A stretch of DNA of 64,000 nucleotides from assembly GCA_914767715.1 (NCBI GenBank), contig OU612066.1:29982283-30046282 (forward strand), in the 5' to 3' direction. The notes under the pieces are model-generated. The model ran no database searches, had not been told where the DNA came from, and was given only the letters and a program-made list of their open reading frames with translations. Numbering within the stretch: the stretch's first letter is position 1; each line of letters starts with the position of its first letter. This document shows positions 23,301-35,517 of this stretch, one piece after another. This DNA comes from Membranipora membranacea. Taxonomy: Eukaryota > Bryozoa > Gymnolaemata > Cheilostomatida > Membraniporidae. A program made the position numbers and the translations under genes.

Positions 23301-24496
23301 GTGATCAGTTTGCCTACCAAAAGGGCAAGTCCACCACCGAGGCTGTTAAGACCGCTGTAGATAATGGACTGAAATGTTAGATCAACCAGATGCCAAATCC
23401 ATCCCAGTAGGCTTTTTGGACATGGCAAAGGCATTTGACAGGATGGACAAATCGAAACTAGTAGAGAAGCTGGCTGTGCGCTGTACCAACAAGAATCTAG
23501 TGTCTATCGTACATAGCTTTCTCTCAGAGCGCACACAACGCTTTGGCTTTGAAAATCATAAAGCCAGACACAACCGATTACATGGATAGAGTGGCGCGCT
23601 GTCAGATAACACCTATATTAGACCTTATGCAGCATTACCAACAGCATACCTCTAACATCAATACGAACATCAACCATAGTCTGCACAAGGAGTTTGAAAC
23701 TGTAACGCCCTGGTCTGCATGAACAAATCCAAAGGCACAAACCATCAGTTTCAGCGCGTCCATCACGTGGGTGCAAATCATCAATAAGAAAGCCCCAAAC
23801 CAGAACTCAACTCAGGGCGAAATCCCCTCTGATCAATTTCTGGAATTTCTTTCAGAAAAATATTTTTCATTTTTACATTTGACGCTCTCTCCATTTTTTA
23901 AACCAGAAGACCTATAATGGTAATTTTGAATGTCTACGCATCTAAATGGTTCCATGGTCAAAATAAAGCTACATACATCCTGACAACGGGCTCTGATGCC
24001 ATAATGAGAAATCTAGTTAGCATAACTACATATTTAACATTCACTTCAAACAACCATTTTTTCATTGGGAATTACCTTGGATAAGATTCTTAAAATTGGC
24101 TTCTATTTGTTCTTGTATATGAACAGATAGTCCACCATGCAGTGATAGGATTTCGCTCCTACCATCACCACACTTTGAGGCTAAGAATGCGACTTGGTAT
24201 CCTTGTTGGCGCATAGACTCAACCTGAAAAAAAGAAGGTTATTTGGCATTCAAGTATATAATTCTGAATATAACCATAATTTCCTTTAATTTCATATTTT
24301 CCAATTGCATCTTTAACTCTGGTCTCCAGTTTATTTAGTTTAAACTAATAATCCGCTATTGTTTTGATGAGAAAAATATCATGTAGAATATAGGTAGTTA
24401 TCAGATAAAAAAGTAAGATGACAAACTCACCACTCCTGAGAGAAGCTGACTGATGAATGCTGATAAATTTTGTTCTGCATCAGTGCTTGCCTCCAT
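20327..24496 (-). CDS. C2H2 zinc-finger protein, unit 2 (three fingers)
   Basis: A probable nuclear DNA-binding protein, by family. Exons are 24496-24431 (MEASTDAEQNLSAFISQLLS), 24223-24076 and 21108-20327, with matching phases and a total of 996 bases, or 331 residues. The N-terminal 71 residues (exons 1-2, core QVAFLASKCGDGR and HGGLSVHIQEQIEANF) are no domain I know and may be an interaction module. Exon 3 opens with an acidic region (SISESEEE) and a 190-residue linker, then three fingers: CKYCKFTTKNKARLICHMRTH, CTECPYRSTKLSNLKRHIRKH and CPECSFRCARQSSLKRHSLTH, and ends TREKICLP. The frame is intact, but the array has half the fingers of unit 3 and ends at the shared linker frameshift. Intron 2 holds a LINE in the opposite orientation. 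I cannot tell whether it is expressed. Confidence 0.75.
21433..23974 (+). mobile_element. Decayed non-LTR retrotransposon (endonuclease plus partial RT)
   Basis: The first frame carries an APE-type endonuclease: TETWLTES, GGGVGIF, then after two in-frame stops near 22214 the GGDFNH and DHDVV motifs. The following region is the usual linker and the start of a reverse transcriptase, with QFAYQKGKST and, in a shifted frame, FLDMAKAFDRM (first catalytic Asp). The central RT motifs are deleted and no YADD-type motif remains. The tail to 23974 is not clearly coding. ACATCC at 21427-21432 and 23975-23980 is a likely target duplication, and unit 1 has the empty site near 5034. It belongs broadly with CR1/L2/Jockey-like elements. 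It is inactive. Confidence 0.8.
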
Positions 24497-25931
24497 GGTA
24501 TCATAAACTTATTTGCCTACAAAAAATAATTTTGTCATTGATAAAGGAGGTCCAGCTGTGTACATAAATAACTATTAAAACCAGTTATTTGCACTCATAA
24601 GCCCAACAACGCAGGTAGACTTGTTTAGAGTGTGTTGAGCAGTTGGTGCGGCTAATGGTGATCTTTTTGTTTCTTTGTTTGGTATTAGGTTTCTGCTTGA
24701 AATTTATTAGTAAAATGATACATTGAAATTAAGATAAAAAATGCAGCGGTGTGGTTTGATAGTCAGGTTGAGACAAGAGTGGCGACCAACTCATTAAACA
24801 AAGCTGAGACCATCCTGATCCGACCATCAACCTGGAAGCCAAATCAACCAAATGCCCCCTACACCTTCAAACCGAGACTGAACTGAAAGAGCACAGAGTG
24901 CCCAGCCTTTGGCACACTTCAGCACATATTGGCACACTGTCCAATGAGCCCGTGTTGATACACATTATTGTTATTCTATTATTGTATATGGCCACAGTAG
25001 TTGGTACGTAAGCACTTTGTTGAATATGATATACAGGATTGACTGATTGGTGAGTTTCGCAGCATCAACGAGTGTAAGTCATCTGGGACTGGGCACCTCT
25101 CATTTCCTTTTACCTGTTGGAGTGCAGATAATATTCTGTTGGCACTTATTTTGTCATTTGATCCTGTGTCGCATATGAATCAGTTGGCATGTTCCAACCT
25201 TCTATGTGTCACTGCCTGTCATTATCGAACTGTTGGCCTGAAAAAAAGTCACAATAAAACACTTCAGATTTGCTTCTGTCTGCAGTGACTTCGCAATTAT
25301 CCATAATTATTCCTATACTTCTTGAGCGCTGCTTGTAGAGAGTTCTCAGATAGTTGTTCCAGAATTTGTCTGCCTAGTGCCAGCTCAAGTTTTCTTCCTT
25401 GGGATGTCTAGCCTTTGAAGATTTGAATTTTTCAGAGCATAGTGTCTTTTTTTCTTTGCGAACATTTTTGTTGTTTATGGTTTATCACTGTGTACTTGAA
25501 ATTGCTTAGTGCTATTCTCCATTCTTTCGATAGTACGGACAGCTGACCATTCCCTTATTGTTACTGTGAGTCCAGCCTAGTTTTGTAGGTATTGTCCGTT
25601 CTGTTTAGGACTTTGAGAGTTATTTTCCACTTCTGTACAAGTTATTGCACTGTTGTCCCAGAGTAACCTGGAATCCAATCCACTCGGTCCTCTTCCAGTC
25701 TTTTACAAAAAAATGCCTGTTTTTTAATACAGTTACTAAGGTATGTGATGATTGGGATGTCCTCTCTGGGGAGCTCCTATAAAGAGACATACTTAGTCAT
25801 CTACTGTTTGGCTGTGCAGAAACGATGAAAGTGATGTTGAGATCACAGTGAAGTTGATAATGGTTACCTCCATTTCCGCAAAGAAAGGTGATTTGCCCAA
25901 ACAATTTTATTACAAAAAGATGGTCACTTAC
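24497..25931. other. Intergenic DNA of unit 2
   Basis: This is the counterpart of 5552-7017, with no exon seen. It retains the segment around 24670-24710 (with GGTATTAGGTTTCTGC) that is missing in unit 1 and that served as the LINE target in unit 3. Confidence 0.5.
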
Positions 25932-26094
25932 GATAAATCTCGACGTTTGGTTTCCAGCATGGTTCAATATTGAGTCGGTCCAGGTCTGACAATGTGCATC
26001 CAAATCGCCCAGTCAGACCCGTCAGACATTTGTAGTGATCAAGCTGTGTGTTGGCTCTGGAGATTGACAAAATTGGCTTTTTGCATGCAGACAT
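25932..26094 (-). CDS. Candidate three-cysteine exon, unit 2
   Basis: This is the copy of the 163-base exon candidate at 7018-7180: same start codon, same length, open throughout and ending at a GTAAGT donor. It differs by a few residues (MSACKKPILS; CTLSDLD; ends VEIY followed by the split codon of Arg). Function is unknown, and recent duplication alone could explain the open frame. Confidence 0.3.
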
Positions 26095-26570
26095 AATATT
26101 GTTGAATGGGTAGTAAACTGAGCATGCTTACATTCACTTTTTATTGAAGTTTACTATTCCAAACTTATGGTCTCTTTTAGGTGATTTGACCTTGTGTAGC
26201 CTATTGATTATCATTGTTCTTTTGGTGAAGTAGAGCTACTCGTCCATTTCTTTTGGGTTGTTGTAGCTTGCTTTTAATTGGTATCTGTATTTTTTGCAAA
26301 CTCCAGGCCGCCCATATGGCAGACAATTGGCAACAGTGTTCAGCCTCTTCCAGTAACTTCTTTCAAACTGAGTTTATACAACTAATTGCCTGCTGCATTA
26401 CAAAAAATTATGCAGTTCTGAATGGACATTAAAATCCGTGGGTGTTGTAAAAATAGCAGCATTGTTCTTAAATACAATACAGCATGTTATACAGCCAATA
26501 TCGTTCATTAATCCATTGTCAATGTAATAAATCAGACTAAAGTACCTAAACTTGGACTTACATTGTGTTA

Positions 26571-27860
26571 TATCTGGATATTGAAATTTTAATTAATGTT
26601 TTCTTATAATGCTGTGCATCACTAATGAGCATCATATATAATGTAATGTTCCCCTCACTATCGTCAGTTGTGATATTGTGATCGAGAATAAAAGTAGCAA
26701 TTCTATCACTCACTCTTTCCTTATTAACATCTCACACTATCCAACTCAAAAGAATTCTCCCAATATAACTCACCATCGCGACACAACCATATAAAGCATT
26801 ACACACAGCATAAATACAGGACATTATCAGACTCAAAGAAGTAACTATAAAACCAACCAAAAAGACATCTTTCCAGTTTTCAGCCAAGCGGATAATCGAG
26901 GACAATCATCTCTAGTTCCGGGTGAAGACGACTGGAATGGATCGGCTTATTTAAAATCGTATTAAATGACAATAAAACACCCTAATCGACATGGAAATAC
27001 ATCTTCGTATGTAAGTAAATAAAGGACTCAAATATCTTGTCATCAAATACTATTCACATGCTATATTCAAGCTCTGCGGATTGCTAAAACCGCTAGAAAT
27101 TCCTAAGTGACTTTTATCCTGAGTTCCAAAATCCTCAATTTGAGAGCAGCCGCTCACTGCTCAAAATCCGGAGGGATGGTATATGGACTGGGTCATCTTA
27201 AAGAAGCCAGCCAATACTATCGCACCAGGACAAGAATATGGTAGCTAGCCAGAAAGTCTGTTTGCCCAAAGCACCAGGGTGGTTAATATGGTAGCATTCT
27301 CAGAGAGGACAAAGAAACAGAATCTGGCCGGTACTCAGTGGATTATATATAAACAGACTACAAAGTTGCGAGCGACTACAGAATTCGACGGATAGAACAA
27401 ACTTCATTGTTTAAAGTTGCATAAAATGTTTGTTTGGTGAATGATTTTATTTGATTTAATTTTATCTGATTCATAATTGTGTAAGTTGAAAGCAGGATGA
27501 GCGAGGACGCTCATGTTTTCAAGTCTGGTTGGATGTTATATCTGGATATTGACATTTTAATTAAGGTCTCATTACCAGAGGAATGTCTGGACCCTTATGA
27601 TTGATTTATGAGTAGATTGTGTTAATTAAAATAATGAGCAATTAATTTCCCTGGTGTGATAATAATGTTTCCTTTTAATGCTGTGCATCACTAATGAGCA
27701 TCATATATAATGTAATGTTCCTCTCACTATCGTCAGTTGTGATATTGGGATCGAGAATAAAAGTAGCAATTCTATCAGCTCACTCTTTCCTTATTAACAT
27801 CTCACACTAGCCAACTCATAAGAATTCTCCCAATATAACTCACCATCGAGGCACAACACT
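26571..27860. repeat. Local duplication around a 700-base extra block
   Basis: A stretch of about 250 bases is present twice (about 26571-26815 and 27535-27890). Between the copies lies sequence not found in units 1 or 3. That inner block (about 26870-27535) has a TATA-like TTATATATAAACAG at about 27343 and no coding frame, and could be a solo LTR or another promoter-bearing element. No clear TG...CA ends could be fixed, so the class is open. Confidence 0.4.
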
Positions 27861-28068
27861 AGATCATTACACACAGCATAAATACAGGAAATTATGGGAC
27901 ACAAAGATGTAACTACAACACCAACCAAAAAGACATCTTTTCACTTTCAGTTACATTAATTGCAACATGAGCTGCACCAACAAACCCTCTACTATGATTT
28001 TTTCATAGAACTGGCTATTGCCCATACAGAACTGGACTTTTTCTGTAATCTGGGTAGTGTGTTGACAG

Positions 28069-28180
28069 CATGGGCCCCTGGGACTTACATGTCTTAATTT
28101 GCCAATGTCCAGTATCAAGCACCCATGCTCACTGGACATTGATTGGCAAAGTAAAGACATGTAACTCCCAGGGGCCCATG
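28069..28180. repeat. Long hairpin, unit 2
   Basis: This is the copy of the hairpin at 7976-8099. The arms match except for a short insertion (GATT) in the right arm and small changes near the loop, so pairing is weakened in the middle but the outer 28 or so bases still pair. Confidence 0.65.
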
Positions 28181-30007
28181 GTTGACAGTACCACTTGACT
28201 TTTACTTAATGAGATGACTACCAAGAATGAACATATTTAGTTTCCAAGAGAACACACACCTTGATCTTTGTATGTTGTCTCAATTTATCGGCAACAGTTG
28301 AGTCAACTTGATTCTTTGAATAAAAAAAAGATATTTTCCAAAGCTTGATATATTAGCTCTGATATTTTCTCTGTTATTATAAAAAGATCAATCTGGCTCA
28401 CTGTTACAACAAATTCATGGCTTGATTGGTTAGTGTTTGCACTTGCGCAATTTGATTGGTCAAATTAAATCCTACATTGTGGTTATCTTCTCACGACATA
28501 AATAAGCAATAGGACTGACAACTCCTCTTTTTTAGAACAAAACATGTTTCCTAAGTTTGTACATGTAGTAAAAATGTATTTCCTGCGCACGGGTTTGGAT
28601 GGGGTCGGGACTATTGGTCTTGCAATTTATGTCACTAAGTTTTGAGAGAAATATTCATGGAACATCTGCTGTTGAAAACTTATTAAATGTAATTTACGAT
28701 GTAACGGCACTATTTTCATCCTTGTTATTTTTTATCCCGTCAAGGTAGTCATAATAAAGCTTAGATGTGTGAAATAAATATTAATTATGTCCTTGGCCTG
28801 TGACAATTTTCATGACATGATTGTGCACCATGCTTTTATCTGCTACCAAAACAACTTTTGAAATTTAGGCTAGGCAGTGATGGATTGTTCTTTACATGAC
28901 ACTGATCATCTTACATATCATCTTACATGGTTTAAAAATGTTTGCATTACATAGCAACTTTCTTTACGCAGCAATAACTTTTTGGCCATTGCAAAATTCT
29001 TAAAGAGTCATACACCTTCCAACTAGATCTCTGGGATCCGAGGAAATAGTTCTATATCTTTGGTTGTTCAATGCCGTGTGAGGACTGAATGATGCTATAC
29101 TGCCTAATGCTGAAAAGCAAATACATACAATTACTCGGTAAGTCTTGCACGTGGCGATTTATTATTGAGCCATTTCCCTGTTATCTCTCCCCGCTTGATC
29201 ATAAAATTTGGTTTCCTACTCTAACTTCATCATCCTTTGAGTCATTAAATTCTTTGAGCCAACAATCTCAAGTTGTCTACAATTGTACACTTGAGGAGAC
29301 AACTTTTAAATTATGAAGCAGGCTCAATTCTTGTCTTGTATTTTTTGCCATTTTGCTGACCATACATCAATGCATTGTGTCGATGCAATGCAGAAACACT
29401 ATGGTTCCATGCTTCGACTGAGTGGTCCGCTCCCATTTCGAATGATGAAAGCTTACAATTTGCATGATGAAAAAACATGGAAAGACATGTGCTGCGGCTG
29501 GGATTTGAATCCCGGGCCTTCCGCATCAATATTCATTGAAGTCATTGTGTGCAAGCGGCTATCCATTCATCCACGCCACCTTAAGCAGAGGCCACATGAT
29601 CGTGCAAATTTCCACTAATTCTTGCAAATTAAATTTCGGAGGAATATTAGCCTGCCACGCATGATTGTCAATTTCCAAATTCGTCCTAATGATTTATTGG
29701 TGAAATCCTACTGTAATCCTCTTCAGCCAATCTAAACCATAGGCCTACAGTGATGTTTTGCTTGCACTAGTTCTTTGTATTTATATTTAGATCCACCTTG
29801 GCTTAATGGGAAACTTCCTGACCATACTGGTCATCCATTTAGATCACATCAAGGTGCAATGATGTATTTATCTATATATAAAATTCTGAGTTTCAACCCT
29901 GCTTGTCCCCTTAGATTCAAAGGAATGTTACAAACAGTGGATGAATTTTAATCGTGACAATTTAATAATAACTAAAGAAAATTCCTCGCAAACGAACTGA
30001 GTCTTAC
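28181..30007. other. Unit 2 intergenic DNA with 3.2-kb deletion junction
   Basis: It matches unit 1 up to 28900, then continues at the counterpart of 12001. Unit 1 positions 8788-12000, including the transmembrane exon, are therefore missing. Only a two-base overlap (AC) is shared at the junction, as in end-joining. A SINE copy follows at about 29493-29583. No exon is seen. Confidence 0.75.
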
Positions 30008-33000
30008 CCTGCAGGGCAGCTGATCTGCCGACCATTTGGTATATTCTCACCTCTTATTATCATCACATCACCACTATCATGCCTTGGTACACAGTTGACT
30101 ACTTCCTGCAAATACAGTGGTTGGATCAAATGAAATTATTCCTAAACTGCAGATATTAACTGATTATTAGGAATTTGCTTGCATGAATAATGCAATCTCT
30201 TTTGTGAATTCCCTCATACATAGCTACCAGTTTCTCTCACTCGATATAAACTTAAACCATACCAGAGAGACTAGCTAGCAAATTATATGAATCTTAGTAC
30301 AAGTTGAATCACTTTATCATGTTCATACAAACTATTAAGCTTTCCATTTGTTTGTATCTCAGGTACAGACAAATCAAAGAGGTTGAATTTGGTAAACTCA
30401 TCACTACCTAACACTGAACTGATATCGGAGCGTATGTTTGACTCTTAATGGAAAACTTTCTTCAAATGATGACCGCAGCCAGTAAAATGTATTAAAACAA
30501 AGAGAGGAAATTTTACCTACTAATCTACTTTATCATCTCATGGTATAAGATTCACGATATGCAACTAAATAACCATATTGCATCACAACTCATTTTGTAC
30601 TTGAAAAGTGCCTATTCCTACACCCAGTAAGTCCATACCAATAACATACATATTTTATGTCAAGACTCATGGAGTGAGTCTTGGTCTCAAGATCTCTGAT
30701 GTGAACACCAAGCATGCTTTGCCACTTACTATGGAGGGTACTGTCATTTCTACTGCATTTCTACAGTGCAGGCGGTTGGATATAGCTCCATCACAGTTGG
30801 ACTTGTCCTTACAACGGCATTCAGCTGCAAAGGTGTTTGCTGGAAAAATTAAAATTATGATTTGCGAACAAAAATGATGATTGTCTGAGAGCAGCGTGTT
30901 TTAGTGTATTACATTGATGTTTATCGGATTGTAGCTGTTGAAAGAGTGAGACAGGATTCTGAATTTTGACAGATTTCAATCACAATGCAGTGAAAGATTT
31001 GTTTCTAAAAGACTCACGGAAATTGCCACTTAACAGGTATCTCTTGGAACTTTTCTTTGTTGGGAACATGACAATTAAGTAAAGGAGTCTCCAAATTATA
31101 TGTGCGTGATTTGTACAATTTTGCACTGCTTCCACATCAGAAACCAAGTAAATACCTGGACATGTGATTGTGAATTGTGCATCCCCCGTCTTGAAGCTAG
31201 TCCTAAAAATATGTAAAACAGGCACTCACTACCATTTAATTGGACAACAAGCGTATTTGCTATTTGGCATTGGGCTAGCGGATTGACTTTGTAATAATTG
31301 ATTTCCTTAAGACTCACAAATCAATGTAGTTGTAGTGACAATAACTGTAAAACTAGACAGGTGCATTGAATAGCAAGTCTGTATTGTAGAAGGAAGGCAA
31401 CACAGATAATATCTTCCATAATATCTAAGCTGACTTACCTTTTTATTCAATCCCGACAGGAGGCAAATAACCTAAAACAGACAGATACACAATAAATACC
31501 TGAGCTCTTGACTTACTTTGACTTATGATGCTGAATGTCTCGTGACACATAGCGGCTCCCATAACAGCTTCCCAGTTGCTTTCCACTTCTCCCTATCTTT
31601 CGCTATATCTGCTGCCTCATTCCAGGTCTTCACACCAACTGTCTTCAATCGCTTCATAACCACTCTCCTCCAAGTTTCTTTCGGTCTTCCTGGCAGTCTC
31701 TTTCCTTCCGGAGCCCAGCCGAGACTTACAGCCATGCTCGAATCCTTTCTCCTCAAAGTGTGCCCCAGATATCGCCATCTTCGACTTTCCAGAGTGTGCT
31801 CCATCTTATGTTGCTTGGTTTTCTCAAGAAGATCCTTGTTGGTAGTCTTATGGAACCATCTCAGCTTTAGTATTCTCCTGGTATACTTAGTTTGGAAGAC
31901 TTGTAGTTTCTCCATTTGAACTTTAGTGAGCTTCCAAGTTTCACATCCATAGAGTAGAACTGATATAACATTAGATTTGAAGATCTTAATCTTCAGATGA
32001 TTGCTAATTGAAGAACTGTTCCAAACCTTTATTAGTCTGTAAAAGGCCACTGTAGCTTTTCTTATACGCTCTGTGACATCACCATCTGATCCTCCACCCT
32101 TGTCTACCTGGCCTCCGAGGTATGTGAACTGTTCAACATACTGTAATTCCACTCCATCAACCTTTATGCTAGAAGATGCTGCAGTATGTACTCCAGCCTT
32201 TAGTACCTTAGTCTTTTCTTTATTTATCCTCAATCCTATGTGGCCTTTGCTGTTTCTGATAGCTGTTCTGTATAGTCCTGCATGCCTCTCCAAGTCGTAG
32301 CGAAAAGAGCTATGTCATCAGCATAAGCCAAATAATTCAATTTAGTTGTGAAATTCCATTTCAATCCGCTCTTGTGTTGTGCACTGATCTGTTTCATGAT
32401 GAAGTCTGTGGCAATTCTAAAGAGGAAAGGGGATATAACACACCCTTGGCGGACTCCTGTCTTGACATCGAACCAAGCTTCTGCTCCCTGTTGCTTCACC
32501 GAACATTTGTAGTTGTCATAAAATATGCGAATGAGACTGATCAACTTGGTAGGTATGCCGTAGTATACTAAAATCTTCCAAAGCGTGTCTCTATGTCTGA
32601 GCTCACATACTGTATATTAGAAACATTACATCAAAGACTTCCCAAGGACCAATACAATGCACCTCTTATGAGAGACACTTTTTTCCACCATCAATAATAA
32701 TAATTCAATGCTCTACTTGCCATGAATTATTCATGCCAAGAGTTAAATTTGTTTACAATGCAAATCTGACATAACTTGACTGACTCTAACATGCATTGGT
32801 CTTTGGGTAGTCCCTAAAGACCGGCCTACTGATCTATAACTTCCTTTTTAAGGTGTAATATACTGATCTTTGACCTTACCTGGTGCTGGTTCAAAAAAAC
32901 GAGATCCAGGTTTATCTGAAACAAACAGACCAACAATAATGATTAATGAAGTTTCATTAAATTCATAAAAAATTATGCTCAATACATTAATATACAAAGC

Positions 33001-34623
33001 TGGCATATGAATAATAACACTTATGGTTTGAGGTCCAAAAGTCTTGAAGGTAATCTCACCTGTAGGCAGTCCTAAGAATAGGGGTCCGTGTGGTGTAACA
33101 CAGAGTGCTGTCATGGTAGGATTTGGTTGCTGGGAGCCGCTAAGATTCACCCAGAGACAGCTCAGGAAATTATTGACGACACCTATTACTCGGTGCTCAC
33201 TCCATGGAACGTTAACAGCACAACCAGTCATCACCGTTCTGATGGATACAAATAGTCTTATTTGTGATGTTGACTGAAGATAATTTTGAACACATCAGAA
33301 ATAAGAAAAAAAGCCACCATAAAAGTCTCACAACTTGAGTGGTTAAAAATAACTTGAATTGCATCATTTGTAACATTTGATAAACTGGTGAGGAATTTAA
33401 TTTTCACACAGAGCTCCTGAGCAATGCAAGGTGAGTCACTACCTTACCCACGAGGACAGAACATGTTTGTCGCCTCTGGCATAGCTTCAGCCTTAATGCC
33501 TCGCTTAGCCGCAAAATTCTCAGCTGCCGAACACACAGCTGTCGCCTAAAGATAAATATACTATGAGAGATGATATGTGTTTTATCAATGTGAGGACTAT
33601 AATTATATACTTTGTTCAAGACTGTGATGATCAACTCGAACTATATATATTCATCGTTTCCTCTGTTCAACACATTTTCCAAACAAATTCACAAAATAAA
33701 GCTCTTAAAATTTAATCAGTTATTTAAAAATGACACTGATCAGTACAGATAAAATTAAAAGGTACACTTTATCTGAAAACCAAGCGAGTATTTTCACTTA
33801 CAATAGAGGGGACTGTTGCATTTGCTGAGTTGTGCACAGTGCAGGTGGTTGGAGACTCAAACATGGCGTCATCACAGTTTGACTTGTCCTTACAGAAGCA
33901 TTGAACTGCCATCATTTTTGCTAAAAAACAAGTCAGGTTATGAGTAAAATACTATTGCTAGCTTGTGATCAGGATGTAGACAGCATTTGTCTTATACACA
34001 TTATATGATTTCACCTCTGCAATTTGATACAGAGTTGTAATGGAATTTAGATATCATGACGACTCAGCATTTTCTAAATTACTCACACACTAATGTAAAT
34101 TGCAACACAACCCTGGATTCGGTGTGGCATGACTTTTAAAATCCGAATAAGATAAAATGAGTTTATAAACAGCAAAGTGAAAGTTGGTTTTTAGCTCAAA
34201 TGATATCTAGCTCTCTATGTTACAAAAGTAAATACCTGGACACGTGATGGTGGAAGAGGAATCATCTTCACGCTCAGACGGCGGTCCTAAAATAATTCAA
34301 AATATGTCTTTACTGTGATATTCATAACTGAACATGCTTGATATATTGAACAGGCAGGCTTATAGTATGTGGCTTGACTCAAATCAAGGAGTCAAACTCC
34401 TTGCTCAAATCCACTGTGCAATATAAAAATGATAAAACACTAACGTACTCATAGTCAAGGGCTCAGCATTTTCTTTATGAAAATAAAATAGTTAATCATA
34501 TTTGATTGACTTGAGTTTTTGTACCTTGTATTTGAATCCCGAAAGGATGTGCAGCTGGTGCTACTTCCGGACCTGAATGAGTAACTCCATGCGCTGCCCA
34601 GGCGATTGTACCTGTGGAACTAC
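30008..34623 (-). pseudogene. Membrane-protein gene, unit 2 (broken)
   Basis: Ten exon counterparts of the unit 1 gene are visible: 34623-34525, 34286-34236, 33920-33802, 33545-33448, 33238-33060, 32915-32880, 31471-31439, 31202-31156, 30839-30730 and 30105-30008, all of the same length as in unit 1. The gene cannot make the same product. The signal-peptide exon is absent, the acceptor before 34623 reads CGG instead of CAG, the exon at 31471-31439 has GAA TAA where unit 1 has GAA TTA, a LINE sits in the intron at 31508-32596, and the transmembrane exon is deleted. The cysteine-rich exons otherwise stay open. It could still donate sequence by gene conversion. Confidence 0.8.
31508..32596 (-). 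mobile_element. 5'-truncated LINE, RTE-like, in unit 2
   Basis: The minus strand encodes the C-terminal half of a reverse transcriptase: GVRQGCVISPFLF, then YADDIALFAT with both catalytic aspartates, INKEKTKV, FTYLGGQVD, LLYGCETW, and a GKRLPGRPKETWRR region near the end. One frameshift lies near 32270. It is flanked by an exact 8-base duplication CTGAGCTC (31500-31507 and 32597-32604), and unit 1 keeps the single copy at 14586-14593. The 3' end is a short repeat-like tail (AAGTCAAAGTAAGTC on the minus strand) and not poly-A, as is common in RTE elements. It lies in intron 7 of the broken membrane-protein gene. Confidence 0.85.
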
Positions 34624-34790
34624 CCGCAAATGTATCCAGTGTATTGCCATCATGCATTTAAACATATATTTTTAAAAAAAATGGAAAAATGTGAGGTTGC
34701 TCTCTGTCAATTGCCTGACCTGTAATGGACATCAAAGCATTAACTTCATTATTAATGGTGTGTTATTGCACAAGTCAAATTACACATTAC

Positions 34791-34904
34791 ATTAAAATTT
34801 GACAAATCACACAATGTTCCATCAAGCAGCAAGACGTCACACTCACGCAGCAAGCGGCAATCAGGTGATTACAGGATTATATGATATTCTAATATTGATG
34901 AGAT
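34791..34904. other. Junction between unit 2 and the zinc-finger fragment
   Basis: Homology to unit 1 stops after 'CAAGTCAAATTACAC', shortly before the place where the signal-peptide exon should be. The junction has a small tandem repeat (TATTGATGAGATTCTAA, twice, near 34895). No gene is seen. Confidence 0.5.
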
Positions 34905-35331
34905 TCTAATATTGATGAGATTCTTAAAGTTGACCTCTATTTGTTTCTGTATATTGAGAGAAAGGCCACCATGCAATGATAGGATTTCATCTCTACCATC
35001 ACCAAACTTAGAGGCTAAGAATGTGACCTGGTATCCTGGTAACAGACTCAACATGTAGAAAGGAAATTATTGGGCATAAGGAGTTTGTTAGATCAAAACA
35101 TCCCCTCAGATCTTTTTATTTTTTGATTTTCCTGTTTCATCTTTCACTCTTGCATGCAATTAATTTAGTTAAAATGTAATAAGCTCCTCTCGGTTTTGAT
35201 GGCGTAAATATCATATCGCATGATAAATGATGTAACCGGAGAAAGGGGAAATATGAAAAACTCACCACCCCTGAGAGAAGCTGACTTATGAATGCTGATA
35301 ATTTTTGTCCTTTGTCAGAACTTGGCTCCAT
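34905..35331 (-). pseudogene. Zinc-finger gene 5' fragment (exons 1 and 2 only)
   Basis: Exon 1 (35331-35266) reads MEPSSDKGQKLSAFISQLLS and keeps its donor. The exon 2 counterpart (about 35054-34905) reads VTFLASKFGDGRDEILSLHG but has lost its acceptor AG, is 5 bases short near its start, and has no donor because homology ends at the unit junction. No finger exon is present. It is more diverged from the three full copies than they are from each other, so it is an older fragment. Confidence 0.75.
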
Positions 35332-35420
35332 GGTAATACCGAAACCTTTGTCTACAAAATTTTAATTTTCAGCATTTAATGGTCAGCAGTGTTAATATAT
35401 ACTCCAGTTATAAGGCAACC

Positions 35421-35423
<3 letters not shown>

Positions 35424-35517
<94 letters not shown>

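Larger units (their letters stand above)
17026..34790. repeat. Tandem segmental duplication, unit 2
   Basis: It matches unit 1 in order and sequence from its counterpart of position 392. Its own features are a LINE in the zinc-finger intron (21433-23974), a local duplication with an extra block at about 26570-27860, a 3.2-kb deletion at 28900, a LINE at 31508-32596, and loss of the signal-peptide exon at the right end. Confidence 0.9.
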
